Shown here piece by piece: positions 1 through 7,864 of a DNA stretch of 64,000 bases. The stretch is from Ferrovibrio xuzhouensis (GTDB taxonomy: Bacteria > Pseudomonadota > Alphaproteobacteria > Ferrovibrionales > Ferrovibrionaceae): NCBI RefSeq assembly GCF_042648965.1, contig NZ_JBHRYJ010000009.1, forward strand, positions 45,282 to 109,281. The letters run 5' to 3'. The stretch's first letter is position 1. Every line of letters begins with the position of its first letter. Position numbers and translations under genes: made by a program. Under the pieces are notes generated by a model, which had not been told where the DNA came from, made no database searches, and saw only the letters and a program-made list of their open reading frames with translations.

Positions 1-602
1 GGCAGGATCGCATTGCAGCGGATCTGCTTGGGCGCATATTGGCGCGCAATGATCTGCGTCATATGATTCAGCGCAGCCTTCGAGGAGTTGTAGGCGATAT
101 ATGGCACATCGGAGAACTTGAGGCTCGCAGTCGATGAAATGTTGATAATGGTGCCGCCGCCCGCCTTTTCCATCTCTGGCACGGCATATTTGCAGGCCAG
201 AAAGACGCTCTTGATGTTGACGTCATGAACACGATCCCAGTCCGCTTCCGGCGTATCGACAACATCGCCCATATACTCGATGCCGACGTTGTTATGCAGG
301 ATATCGATGCGGCCGTATTTCTCGACAGCGGTACGGATGACGTTCTCGACGTCCGGCGCCTTGCTGACATCGGCGGCCATTGCGAATGCGATACCACCTT
401 CCCGTTCGATGATATCGACCGTTACCTGGGCCGCTTCCCGCTTGATATCGACGACCACGACCGTTGCGCCTGCACGGGCGAAGGCGATTGCCACAGCCTG
501 ACCATTGCTCAGGCCACCTTCCGGGTTCGAGGAACCGCCCCCCATGACAACGGCAATCTTGCCCTGCAGACGGTCTGATTTGGCGGTGGCAGTAGTGGGC
601 AT
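1..602 (-). CDS. SDR-family oxidoreductase, C-terminus cut by window edge
   Basis: Short-chain dehydrogenase/reductase using NAD(P). The minus frame opens at the ATG ending at 602, behind an AGGAAA ribosome site, and runs off the left edge after about 200 residues. The cofactor region is a variant (V-V-M-G-G-G-S-S-N-P-E-G-G) rather than the usual TGxxxGIG. The N-N-V-G motif, the catalytic Ser in I-N-I-S-S-T and the Y-N-S-S-K catalytic motif are all visible. It is divergent from the SDR at 955 across a 352-base spacer that carries a LacI-like operator, so the two probably belong to one regulated catabolic locus. The substrate cannot be told from sequence. Confidence 0.85.
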   Translation of the reverse strand, partial: MPTTATAKSDRLQGKIAVVMGGGSSNPEGGLSNGQAVAIAFARAGATVVVVDIKREAAQVTVDIIEREGGIAFAMAADVSKAPDVENVIRTAVEKYGRIDILHNNVGIEYMGDVVDTPEADWDRVHDVNIKSVFLACKYAVPEMEKAGGGTIINISSTASLKFSDVPYIAYNSSKAALNHMTQIIARQYAPKQIRCNAIL

Positions 603-954
603 CGACGTTTCCTCGTGAACCTGATCGGGTTTCTAATATCGTTTCCAGTTATATGGCATTGCCAGACCGGTGGCGTCAACGGCTCCTGTATATTCTGGGG
701 ATTTTTATGATATATCGAAGCCATACATTGTTGAAACGTTTCTAGTTCGAGGTTAGGTTTCCGGGAATTGCGTGTATCGAGAGCGCCGGGAATCGGCGTG
801 AGGTGCCCGAATTTGCCACTTTTTCAGGAGCCTGCAGGGTCAGTGCCTTCCACCGCCGATGACAATGGCGACTGTCAGGTCCCGATGCAGACTCGACCGG
901 CTACGCCGCGGGACAATTCAGAAACCTGGTGAATGACAACCGAAGGATGAGGAA
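603..954. promoter_or_regulatory. Divergent SDR/SDR intergenic region
   Basis: This 352-base spacer lies between two divergent SDR genes. I see no convincing gene in it. It contains the 10-bp palindrome GAAACGTTTC at 733-742, and a weaker ATATCGTTTCC half-site near 637-646 that is closer to the minus-strand gene. The ribosome site of the downstream gene (AAGGATGAGG) is at its right end. No terminator or RNA gene was seen. Confidence 0.6.
733..742. promoter_or_regulatory. LacI-type operator (site 1)
   Basis: GAAACGTTTC is a perfect 10-bp palindrome with a central CG, the layout of LacI/GalR-family operators. Two related sites flank dctP at 5929-5942 and 6144-6153, which suggests one regulator for the SDR/TRAP cluster. 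No LacI-family gene lies in the window. Confidence 0.6.
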
Positions 955-1704
955 ATGCTGCTGAAGGATAAGATTGCGGTAATTACCGGAGCTTCGCGTG
1001 AGCGAGGAATTGGCAAGGCGACCGCGAAGGTCTTTGCCGAACATGGTGCACGCGTAGCGATTCTGGATCTGGACGAAAGCGAAGCCGCTAAAGCCGCGGC
1101 GGACATAGGCCCCGACCACATCGGCATGCGGTGCGATGTCACCAGCCTTGAGGATTGCAAGGCAGCAGCCAAGCGAGTCATCGACTGGTCCGGTCGCATC
1201 GATGTTCTGATCAACAATGCGGGCCTGACCCAGCGCAGGAAGGTCATGGAAGTCAGCGCCGCGGACTATGATCTGGTGACTGACGTCGTCCTGCGCGGCA
1301 CGCTCTACATGTCGCAGGCCGTCATCCCGCAAATGCGAAGCCAGAAAGATGGGTCAATTATCTGCATTTCGTCGCTGTCCGCTCTGCAAGGCGGCGGCGT
1401 GTTCGGTGGGACGCACTATTGTGCAGCGAAGGCCGGAGTCCTCGGCATGACGCGCTCAATGGCCAAGGAACTGGCGCCCGACGGCATCCGCGTGAATGGC
1501 GTGGCGCCTGGCCTCATCCTGACTGACTTCTCTCGCGGCGAGAACCCGGATTCGAACAAGCACGAACTGGCCAAGAGCTTCCCGATGGGACGTGTCGGCA
1601 TGCCGAAGGAAGTCGGTGGCGTCTGCGTCTTTCTGGCCTCAGAGCTGTCATCCTACGTTACCGGGACCACCATTGATGTGAACGGCGGCCTGTTTATCCA
1701 CTGA
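955..1704 (+). CDS. SDR-family oxidoreductase (FabG-like)
   Basis: A 249-residue classical SDR. It has a Rossmann motif TGASRERGIG near residue 12, the N-N-A-G motif near residue 88, a catalytic Ser in C-I-S-S-L-S, and the YCAAK catalytic motif near residue 159. The C-terminus T-T-I-D-V-N-G-G is typical of the FabG-like group. AAGGATGAGG just before the ATG supports this start. The MBL-fold hydrolase follows 92 bases downstream on the same strand, so the pair may oxidise a cyclic sugar or alcohol to a lactone and open it. The family is certain; the substrate is inferred only from context. Confidence 0.9.
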   Translation: MLLKDKIAVITGASRERGIGKATAKVFAEHGARVAILDLDESEAAKAAADIGPDHIGMRCDVTSLEDCKAAAKRVIDWSGRIDVLINNAGLTQRRKVMEVSAADYDLVTDVVLRGTLYMSQAVIPQMRSQKDGSIICISSLSALQGGGVFGGTHYCAAKAGVLGMTRSMAKELAPDGIRVNGVAPGLILTDFSRGENPDSNKHELAKSFPMGRVGMPKEVGGVCVFLASELSSYVTGTTIDVNGGLFIH

Positions 1705-1796
1705 CTGGCACTGAAGTTGAGTGAGCGGTCGGGGCGTAAACCTGCCAACCGTTCCGCAGACTGCCATCCCCTGTCCAGGAGAGTCGGAACTCACAG

Positions 1797-2702
1797 ATGA
1801 AGACACAAAAAATTGGTGAAATGACGATCGATACCGTTGTCGAGATGTCCCACAAGTGGTTCGACGCAACGTGGCTGTATCCATCCATCACCGACGAAAT
1901 GATCCAGCGCAACAAGGACTGGATCAGTGAAATGTTGCTCGACCCGGTGAATCACAAGGTCGCGTTGAGCTTCCACAGCTTCCTGATTCGTACGCCGAAC
2001 ATGAACATCATCGTGGATACCTGCAACGGCAACCACAAACCTCGGCTGCCGAAGCACCCATGGTTCAATATGCTGGCGTCGAACGAGTATCTGACCAGCC
2101 TGGCGAACCATGACCTGAATCCCGAGGACATCGACGTTGTGATGTGCACCCACCTGCATACCGATCATGTCGGCTGGAACACTCGGCTCGTCGACGGAAA
2201 GTGGGTGCCGACATTCCCGAACGCCCGGTATGTCTGGGCGAAGCAGGAGTTCGACTTTCTGTACGAACAATACAAAGCTAATCCGGATGTTCCTCTTGCC
2301 AGCGGTTCATTCAATGACTCGGTGCTTCCGGTGATGGAGGCCGGTCAGGTTGAGCTTGTCGACATGAACCACACTGTCGACACACACCTTGATGACAAGG
2401 TCTGGATGGAGGCTGCGACCGGGCATACCAAGGGCCATATCGTAATCCATGTGAAGGGCAAGGACGGCCACGCGGTCATGACGGGTGATATCTTCCACCA
2501 CCCGATCATCTTTGCTGAGCCTAACCTGAGCAGCCTTGCCGATTTTGACCCGGCTCAGTTGCTGAAAACCCGCGTCGGCATCATGGAGAAGTGCTGCGAC
2601 ACCGACACGCTTCTGATGACCGGCCACTTTCCGGTGCCGACGGCTGGCCGTCTGGTTTCCGATAAAGGGAATATTCGCTTCCGGTACTGCGAAGAGTGCT
2701 AA
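1797..2702 (+). CDS. Metallo-beta-lactamase-fold hydrolase (lactonase-like)
   Basis: A 301-residue MBL-fold metalloenzyme. The metal-binding motif T-H-L-H-T-D-H is at residues 118-124; a further ligand His lies in A-T-G-H-T-K-G-H near 210, and the bridging Asp in M-T-G-D-I-F-H near 230. The overall pattern resembles AHL-lactonase and related MBL hydrolases. No signal peptide is apparent, so it is probably cytoplasmic. AGGAG lies somewhat far (about 18 bases) before the ATG. Set between SDR dehydrogenases and a TRAP importer, its likely role is opening a lactone made from the imported substrate, but quorum-signal hydrolysis cannot be excluded. Confidence 0.85.
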   Translation: MKTQKIGEMTIDTVVEMSHKWFDATWLYPSITDEMIQRNKDWISEMLLDPVNHKVALSFHSFLIRTPNMNIIVDTCNGNHKPRLPKHPWFNMLASNEYLTSLANHDLNPEDIDVVMCTHLHTDHVGWNTRLVDGKWVPTFPNARYVWAKQEFDFLYEQYKANPDVPLASGSFNDSVLPVMEAGQVELVDMNHTVDTHLDDKVWMEAATGHTKGHIVIHVKGKDGHAVMTGDIFHHPIIFAEPNLSSLADFDPAQLLKTRVGIMEKCCDTDTLLMTGHFPVPTAGRLVSDKGNIRFRYCEEC

Positions 2703-2780
2703 CGCTCCCCCTCCCTGTGAGCGGCACTTACCCGGTGTCTCATAAATTGAGAGGCTGACAGTTCGGTACCGGAAACTTTG

Positions 2781-2812
2781 GAGGCAGGTCGTGAGACCTG
2801 CCTCTCTTTTTT
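2781..2812. terminator. Rho-independent terminator between convergent genes
   Basis: A perfect 10-bp stem, GAGGCAGGTC at 2781-2790 and GACCTGCCTC at 2795-2804, encloses a GTGA loop and is followed by a T-rich run to 2812. It ends the plus-strand MBL-hydrolase transcript. It lies 39 bases from the stop of the convergent dctM gene, but the T-run supports termination mainly on the plus strand. Confidence 0.85.
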
Positions 2813-2851
2813 GTCAGGTATCCCCTGACGTCCGATTGATCATTTTGCCGA

Positions 2852-4156
2852 CTATTTGAGGGGAAAGGTGACGATCTGAGGGAACGCGATGAGTAGTCCG
2901 ATCAGCGCGAGCTCGATAAGCACAAAGGGAATCGCCCCCTTAAAGCACTCACCAAGCGCGAGCTCGGGAACCGTGTTCTTGACGACGAAGACGTTCAGAC
3001 CGACCGGAGGGGTGATTGCCCCGATCTCCGTGCACTTGGTTACCAGAATGCCGAAGAGTACCGGATTAATCCCCGCGTGAACGACAACCGGGAAAACAAC
3101 CGGCAGCGTCAGCAGCAGCATCGAGATCGCGTCGATGAAACAGCCGAGGATAAGGTACGGCAAGATCAGAAAGAGAGTCAGCTGCCACTTCTCCAGGGTG
3201 AACCCCGCCACCCAGCTTGCAAGGTTCTGCGGGATCTGCGTGGTCGCGAGGCCCAGGCCGAACAGGCCAGCGCCGATGACGAGTGCGAAGATTGACGACG
3301 TCGCGACCCCGGTGTCCACAAGGCCCCGCCAGATGATGGCCCGGCGATTTTTCCGCCTGAACACCACGATCGCCAGAGCACCTGCCGCCCCGAATGCCGC
3401 CGCTTCCGTTGCGGTCGCCAGCCCGAGGTAGATGGTTCCCATAACCAGGGCAAAAAGCGCGATCACTTCCCAGCTCTGGCCGACCGCCCGGAAGCGCTCC
3501 CGCCAGGGAGCCGGAGGAAGCACCGTCGCCTCTTTCACTGCAGGTGTTGCCTGCACCCAGAAATACAGCAGGACCATGTATGCCACGGCCGTCAGAACAC
3601 CCGGAACAAAGGCTGCGACGAAAAGGTCGGTAATCGGCACTTCTGTCGCAATGGAGTAGATGACCAGGATGCCACTCGGAGGGATAAGGACACCTAGCGT
3701 TCCCGCGGCCGCGACGCAGCCTGCCGCAATCCTCTGGTTGTACTTGTGCCGCAGCATCTCCGGAATGGCGACCTGCGCGACGGTTGCCGCTGTGGCCACA
3801 CTTGAGCCGGATACTGCTGCAAAGCACGCGCTGGCAAATACCGTGGAGATCGGCAGTCCGCCGGGGATTGCGCCGAACCATGTCCGAGCCGCATCAAAGG
3901 CCCTGGACGCGACGCCCGCGGCAAATGCCATGTACCCCATGAACAGGAATAGCGGGAGCACGATGTAGGCGAGATTGGAAGACGCCGAGTATGGAAAGGT
4001 AGAGAGCAGAAACTCCAGGCTGGGCCAGGAGCGAGTCATAGCCAGGCCGAATACACCAGCGACGCCCAATGCAAAGGCGATTGGCATTCCGGCAAACAGG
4101 AAGATGAGCATCGCCGCAAGCATTGCGGCGCCAGTCAAGGTCGGATCCAGATGCAT
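2852..4156 (-). CDS. dctM: TRAP transporter large permease DctM
   Basis: A 434-residue, very hydrophobic protein with about a dozen predicted membrane spans and the family's glycine- and proline-rich segments, such as A-A-G-T-L-G-V-L-I-P-P-S near residue 150 and E-I-G-A-I-T-P-P-V-G-L-N near 385. It forms the ion-coupled channel of a tripartite ATP-independent transporter with DctP and DctQ, which lie just upstream. GAGGGA before the ATG supports the start. The substrate class of such systems is usually an organic acid; here it is not determined. Confidence 0.93.
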   Translation of the reverse strand: MHLDPTLTGAAMLAAMLIFLFAGMPIAFALGVAGVFGLAMTRSWPSLEFLLSTFPYSASSNLAYIVLPLFLFMGYMAFAAGVASRAFDAARTWFGAIPGGLPISTVFASACFAAVSGSSVATAATVAQVAIPEMLRHKYNQRIAAGCVAAAGTLGVLIPPSGILVIYSIATEVPITDLFVAAFVPGVLTAVAYMVLLYFWVQATPAVKEATVLPPAPWRERFRAVGQSWEVIALFALVMGTIYLGLATATEAAAFGAAGALAIVVFRRKNRRAIIWRGLVDTGVATSSIFALVIGAGLFGLGLATTQIPQNLASWVAGFTLEKWQLTLFLILPYLILGCFIDAISMLLLTLPVVFPVVVHAGINPVLFGILVTKCTEIGAITPPVGLNVFVVKNTVPELALGECFKGAIPFVLIELALIGLLIAFPQIVTFPLK

Positions 4157-4185
4157 GACTCGTTCCCTCGGGTCGCCGGTATTTT

Positions 4186-4743
4186 TTATTCTGGCCCGAT
4201 GCCGGACCCTTCCGGCGCGATGTCATCAGGCAGGCCCGTCATGGTGCGAATGACGTCTGCGATCAGCTGAATTGTCAGCAGCACAAAGCCGATCGCCACA
4301 ATTATCCGTTCAGGCCAGATCGGAAATGGGTAGATCCCGTACGAAGTCTCGCCAATGCCGGTCGCGTATACGGCTTCCTGTGTCGTCAACCACGCCAGGA
4401 GCCCGATAATGCCGATGGAGATCAGCGTGGTGATCAGTCGCAGGGCTTTGCGCCAGCGCTCCCCCAAAAGCTCGGTCAACACCGAAACATGGAAATTCGC
4501 CCGTGACGCCTGCGCCCCCGGCATGCCGAGAAAGATCTTGCAGATCAGGAGCAGGACTCCGATCTCGGTCGCCAGCGGAATAGTGAAGCTTATGGTTGCC
4601 CGGAGGATCACATCCGGGACAATGATCATCATCATCAGCATGGTGGCAAGGCCACTGGCTGATCCAAGGCCAGTGTTGAAGCGCGATACCGCATTGAGGA
4701 AGGACCGTAGTGTTGACTTATGCAGCATCGCGCTTCTCATCAT
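4186..4743 (-). CDS. dctQ: TRAP transporter small permease DctQ
   Basis: Up to 185 residues with four predicted membrane spans, matching the DctQ family in size and in its place between dctP and dctM. It acts as the membrane adaptor that scaffolds DctM. Two further in-frame ATGs exist near the start; the one ending at 4728 has a GAGAAG sequence close upstream, so the true protein may be five residues shorter. Gaps of 17 and 29 bases to dctP and dctM indicate one transcript. Confidence 0.88.
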   Translation of the reverse strand: MMRSAMLHKSTLRSFLNAVSRFNTGLGSASGLATMLMMMIIVPDVILRATISFTIPLATEIGVLLLICKIFLGMPGAQASRANFHVSVLTELLGERWRKALRLITTLISIGIIGLLAWLTTQEAVYATGIGETSYGIYPFPIWPERIIVAIGFVLLTIQLIADVIRTMTGLPDDIAPEGSGIGPE

Positions 4744-4760
4744 TTAACAACGGTGCGAGC

Positions 4761-5861
4761 TTACTTCTTCTCCTTCAATTCCTGGTAGCGATCAAGCCCC
4801 GGCTTGTAGGCCGACACCTTCTCGTACTTGCGAACCAGGGAGACGTACTGCTGGAACATTGCGTCGGCGTTCTTCGTCCGCTTGTTCGCGACCTCAAGCC
4901 AGTCTGCTTTCAGCTTGTCCGCGGTCTTCGCGCGCCAAGCCTCGACTTCCTTTTCCGGCGTCGTAATGACCGTGATATCACCAGCTTCCGCCGCGAACTT
5001 CTCGGCCGCCAACTGGATCTTCTTGTCAACGATCTCGGCATATTTCTTCGGCATTTCGCCTGCCAGATCGAGGATCACCTTCTTGGCTTCGGCGTCAAGG
5101 GAATCGAATTTCCGCTTGTTGACCGAGGTGATCGAGACGGAGTTAATGCCCATGCGCCCCGCATCGCTCACAAACTTGGCGACCTTAGGCAAGCCCACGC
5201 TGACCGCGCTGTCGAAGGGGGCACTCGACATACCGTCGATAGCGCCGCGCTTGAGGGCATCGACGCCTTCAGTGAACGTCATCGCCACCGGGGTCGCGCC
5301 CAGGATTTCGAAGGCCTGAGCGATGCCGAGCGCCGAGCGGATTCGCATCCCCTTCAAATCAGCAATCCCGGTGACCTTCTTGTTTGACCACAATCCGGTT
5401 TCCGGAAAAGCAGCCGCCCAGAGCATCTGCACGCCCTTGCCCTCGAATTCCTTCCGGAAGTCGGCATTCTCTTTGTAGAGATCGTTGAAGGCGTCGGTGA
5501 CGGCAATTGAATTGTCCGTCAGGTACGGCACGACGATGCTCGACAGCGGGTATTCCTGCGGATTGTAGGCTTGCGGTGTACCCGTAACGATATCCGCAGC
5601 GCCGCGACTCAGGCCCGGGTAGAGATCGGCCGCATTCAGCAGCGAGCCGGAATAGTATGCCTCGAAAGTAACGCGGCCGTTGGTGCGACGGGTGACCTCC
5701 TGCATGAACCATTCATCGACAAGTGTCGCGGTCCCGCCCCTGGAGATGTACCCGGCATAGATCAACTTGAGGGGCTTGGCAGACGAGTCTGCATGTGCAG
5801 CGCCGGACAAGCCCAGAAATGCCGCCAGGCACGTTGTGGCAACGATCTTTGCAATCTTCAT
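4761..5861 (-). CDS. dctP: TRAP transporter substrate-binding protein DctP
   Basis: A 366-residue periplasmic solute receptor with a clear signal peptide (M-K-I-A-K-I-V...G-A-A-H-A). The frame is open 21 bases further, but GGAGG lies directly before the ATG ending at 5861, so that start is chosen. The R-I-R-S-A-L-G segment near residue 170 holds the arginine that in this family binds a substrate carboxylate, so an acidic substrate is likely. It heads the dctP-dctQ-dctM operon. A perfect 14-bp operator lies about 70 bases upstream, indicating substrate-controlled expression. Confidence 0.93.
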   Translation of the reverse strand: MKIAKIVATTCLAAFLGLSGAAHADSSAKPLKLIYAGYISRGGTATLVDEWFMQEVTRRTNGRVTFEAYYSGSLLNAADLYPGLSRGAADIVTGTPQAYNPQEYPLSSIVVPYLTDNSIAVTDAFNDLYKENADFRKEFEGKGVQMLWAAAFPETGLWSNKKVTGIADLKGMRIRSALGIAQAFEILGATPVAMTFTEGVDALKRGAIDGMSSAPFDSAVSVGLPKVAKFVSDAGRMGINSVSITSVNKRKFDSLDAEAKKVILDLAGEMPKKYAEIVDKKIQLAAEKFAAEAGDITVITTPEKEVEAWRAKTADKLKADWLEVANKRTKNADAMFQQYVSLVRKYEKVSAYKPGLDRYQELKEKK

Positions 5862-5928
5862 GGTTTCCTCCCGGCCACTCAAGTTCGGCAGCTTTCTGCC
5901 CGGTGACCGCGAGCAACCTACAAAAGTA

Positions 5929-5942
5929 TGAAAACGTTTTCA
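5929..5942. promoter_or_regulatory. LacI-type operator (site 2), perfect 14-bp palindrome
   Basis: TGAAAACGTTTTCA reads identically on both strands and has the central CG typical of LacI/GalR-family operators. It is positioned to control dctP, whose ATG ends at 5861. Confidence 0.75.
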
Positions 5943-6141
5943 ACATTGATGATCCGGGCCCTGCTGTCGCACCACTGCAGCACCGGCTCCCCCGGCCGCC
6001 TGACGGATTGATGTGCAGATGTCACTCAGGACTTCAATTTAATATATTTAATACAATAGCTTGATTGAATACAAAGGTATCGAAATCACAGCCCCGATAT
6101 TCCCCGCTCCAGACTCGCTACCTTCGTTCAGAGCATTGATA

Positions 6142-6155
6142 TAGAAACGTTTTTA
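6142..6155. promoter_or_regulatory. LacI-type operator (site 3)
   Basis: TAGAAACGTTTTTA is symmetrical at six of seven base pairs around a central CG and shares the AAACGTTT core with sites 1 and 2. It lies about 50 bases before the SDR start at 6203. Confidence 0.6.
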
Positions 6156-6202
6156 TTGTTCCATTCACAAAGACGAGAAATTACATGGTCAGGAGGTGCC
6201 AA

Positions 6203-7000
6203 ATGCCCGATAGCATGAGCGGCGGCGGCCCGATTGGAGACCGGCAGATCAACTCTATCAATTTGCGTGGCCGGGTTGCGATTGTGACCGGCGGATCCGC
6301 GGGCATCGGCCTTGCCGTCGCAAAAAGGTTCCTCGCGTCGGGAGCGCAGGTGGCTATCTGGGGGCGCAACGCCGAGAGACTGAAGTCAGCTGAAGCAATC
6401 CTGGCCGACAGCTCCCGAATTCACACCTCCGTTGTTGATGTCATTGATGAGGCGGCCATTCAGGGCGGCATCGAATCGGTAATTGCCCGGTTCGGTCGGC
6501 TCGATATCCTGGTCAACAATGCAGGCATCCTCGGACCGCGCCACCCCGTCTGGGAATATCCCGCGAAAGCCTGGCGAGAAGTTCTGGAAATCAACCTGAC
6601 CGGCGCCTTCCTGTGTTCGAAGGCCGCCGCACCTCATATGCGGCGGCAAAAATACGGACGGGTCGTCAACATCGGGTCGGCATCGGGCAAAGACGGCAAT
6701 CCATATGTTTCCGCTTACTCGGCAGCCAAAGCTGGATTGATAGCGCTGACCAAGGCACTGGCGAAGGAAACCGCCACCGACGGCGTGCTTGTGAACTGCG
6801 TTACCCCATCGGCTTCCGAGACCGAGATTTTCGGAGAACTTACCGACCTGCGTCGATCCGAACTGCTGTCCAGGGTTCCCATGAAGCGGTTTGTCGACGT
6901 CGGCGAAATAGCGGCCCTGGTTGCCTGGCTTTCCTCCGAGGAGTGTTCCTTCAGCACTGGAGCCACATTCGACATTACCGGCGGACGCACGACTTTCTAG
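6203..7000 (+). CDS. SDR-family oxidoreductase
   Basis: A 265-residue NAD(P)-dependent dehydrogenase. The frame opens at 6185, but AGGAGGTG lies directly before the ATG at 6203, so the shorter form is chosen. It has T-G-G-S-A-G-I-G-L near the N-terminus, N-N-A-G-I-L-G, N-I-G-S-A-S-G and the catalytic Y-S-A-A-K, and ends in D-I-T-G-G. It is divergent from the TRAP operon across a shared operator region, so it probably oxidises the imported compound or a product of it. Confidence 0.9.
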   Translation: MPDSMSGGGPIGDRQINSINLRGRVAIVTGGSAGIGLAVAKRFLASGAQVAIWGRNAERLKSAEAILADSSRIHTSVVDVIDEAAIQGGIESVIARFGRLDILVNNAGILGPRHPVWEYPAKAWREVLEINLTGAFLCSKAAAPHMRRQKYGRVVNIGSASGKDGNPYVSAYSAAKAGLIALTKALAKETATDGVLVNCVTPSASETEIFGELTDLRRSELLSRVPMKRFVDVGEIAALVAWLSSEECSFSTGATFDITGGRTTF

Positions 7001-7217
7001 ATGTAGCACGCCATACCCTAAAGCCGTCAGCCCCGGGATGAAATTGGACATATCTAGTAGAGGCGCCACTTCGAGGACAATCGTCGCTGGCGCTTCTGCG
7101 GGAATAGTGTTTGCCCCCACCCTAGCCGACGAGGCACCGTGAATCGGTCTCGCATTGCATGATGCGATCGACATGTAAAAGAAGGCAGAAATCTCTCAGG
7201 TGTCGGCACCCCACTCC

Positions 7218-7510
7218 ATGTGCAATCGCTTTGACCTCCACAGCCCGATTACCGAGGTCGTCCGCTTCTTCGAAGCCCGGGCCGATGCCAACTGGGCAGC
7301 CGACTACAACGTGGCACCGACCGACGACATCCTGGCCGTTACACAGGCGGCGAACGGTCCGGTGATCCAGAAGATGCGCTGGGCTTGGTGCCGCCATGGG
7401 AGAGGGAATTCAAGTCGGCCTACGCGACACCCATCGGCGCGGCGATCGGCAATGTGCGCAATGATGGACCTGCGCTCATCGAGCCGGTCGGCCCGGCCAT
7501 TGTTGGATGA
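7218..7510 (+). pseudogene. SRAP (YedK/HMCES-type) gene remnant
   Basis: The frame begins ATG-TGC (Met-Cys), giving M-C-N-R-F, the processed catalytic cysteine and start motif of SOS-response-associated peptidases that cross-link to abasic sites. About 55 residues (Y-N-V-A-P-T-D-D-I-L-A-V and so on) fit the family. After Arg-Trp near 7382 one G seems to be missing: moving one frame restores G-L-V-P-P-W-E-R, the expected R-W-G-L-x-P-x-W motif. Similarity fades after that and a stop occurs at 7508-7510, so most of the roughly 220-residue protein is absent. SRAP genes often neighbour imuA-imuB-dnaE2, which fits this position. Confidence 0.6.
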
Positions 7511-7529
7511 TCGGAAATGACCGTCCGAC

Positions 7530-7706
7530 CTACAGTCCCAATTCCTGCTCTAGCTGCTCCTTGGTCATGTGACTAAAGCGCGGCACGCCTCGAAGTCTCG
7601 CCCGCTTCAAAAGCTCCTTCTTGGTGAAGGTCTGGGCTCGCTTCGGCTCACCGATAAAGCTGTCTCGGACCATTGGCCGGTCTGGATTTCGTTCAGGCCC
7701 GCGCAT
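7530..7706 (-). CDS. Small basic protein, Rho-N/SAP-like helical motif
   Basis: A 58-residue minus-strand frame. Its C-terminal part (T-K-K-E-L-L-K-R-A-R then M-T-K-E-Q-L-E-Q-E-L) has the two-helix E-L-x-x-R-A-R-x-x-G-V ... M-T-K-x-x-L pattern of Rho-N/SAP-like nucleic-acid-binding motifs. There is no clear ribosome site, and an in-frame stop lies just upstream of the ATG. It sits between the SRAP remnant and the imuA promoter, oriented away from imuA. It could be a real small DNA-binding protein or a fragment of a lost gene. Confidence 0.4.
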   Translation of the reverse strand: MRGPERNPDRPMVRDSFIGEPKRAQTFTKKELLKRARLRGVPRFSHMTKEQLEQELGL

Positions 7707-7810
7707 TAGGTGGAATGGGGCCTACTGAGCCAGTACCCGCCCGCCGCGGGCCCAGCAATCGCAACATCTCGTACTCAGTCCGGATGGCAGCCACAATATA
7801 GGCTTTCAGT

Positions 7811-7842
7811 CTAGGAAAAAGAACATATTGCGAACTCATGGC
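7811..7842 (+). promoter_or_regulatory. LexA/SOS box and promoter of imuA-imuB
   Basis: GAAC-ATATTGC-GAAC at 7821-7835 is an exact match to the alphaproteobacterial LexA box GAAC-N7-GAAC (equivalently GTTC-N7-GTTC). It abuts an ATG at 7838, which makes that ATG an unlikely start and favours 7865. The 32-base block 7811-7842 matches the dnaE2 upstream block 24748-24779 at 25 of 32 positions. Confidence 0.8.
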
Positions 7843-7864
7843 CTGCAGGGGTATTCCCTCTGGC

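Larger units (their letters stand above)
5862..6202. promoter_or_regulatory. Divergent dctP / SDR promoter region
   Basis: A 341-base, comparatively AT-rich spacer between divergent dctP and the SDR at 6203. It contains two LacI-type operators (5929-5942 and around 6142-6155), one close to each gene start, and an AT-rich stretch around 6038-6062. No gene or RNA was recognised in it. Confidence 0.7.

Noticed and set aside
6386..7174. Minus-strand open frame across the SDR gene and the following spacer
   Set aside because: It is antisense to a clear SDR gene. The part beyond 7000 has no recognisable motif and no ribosome site.
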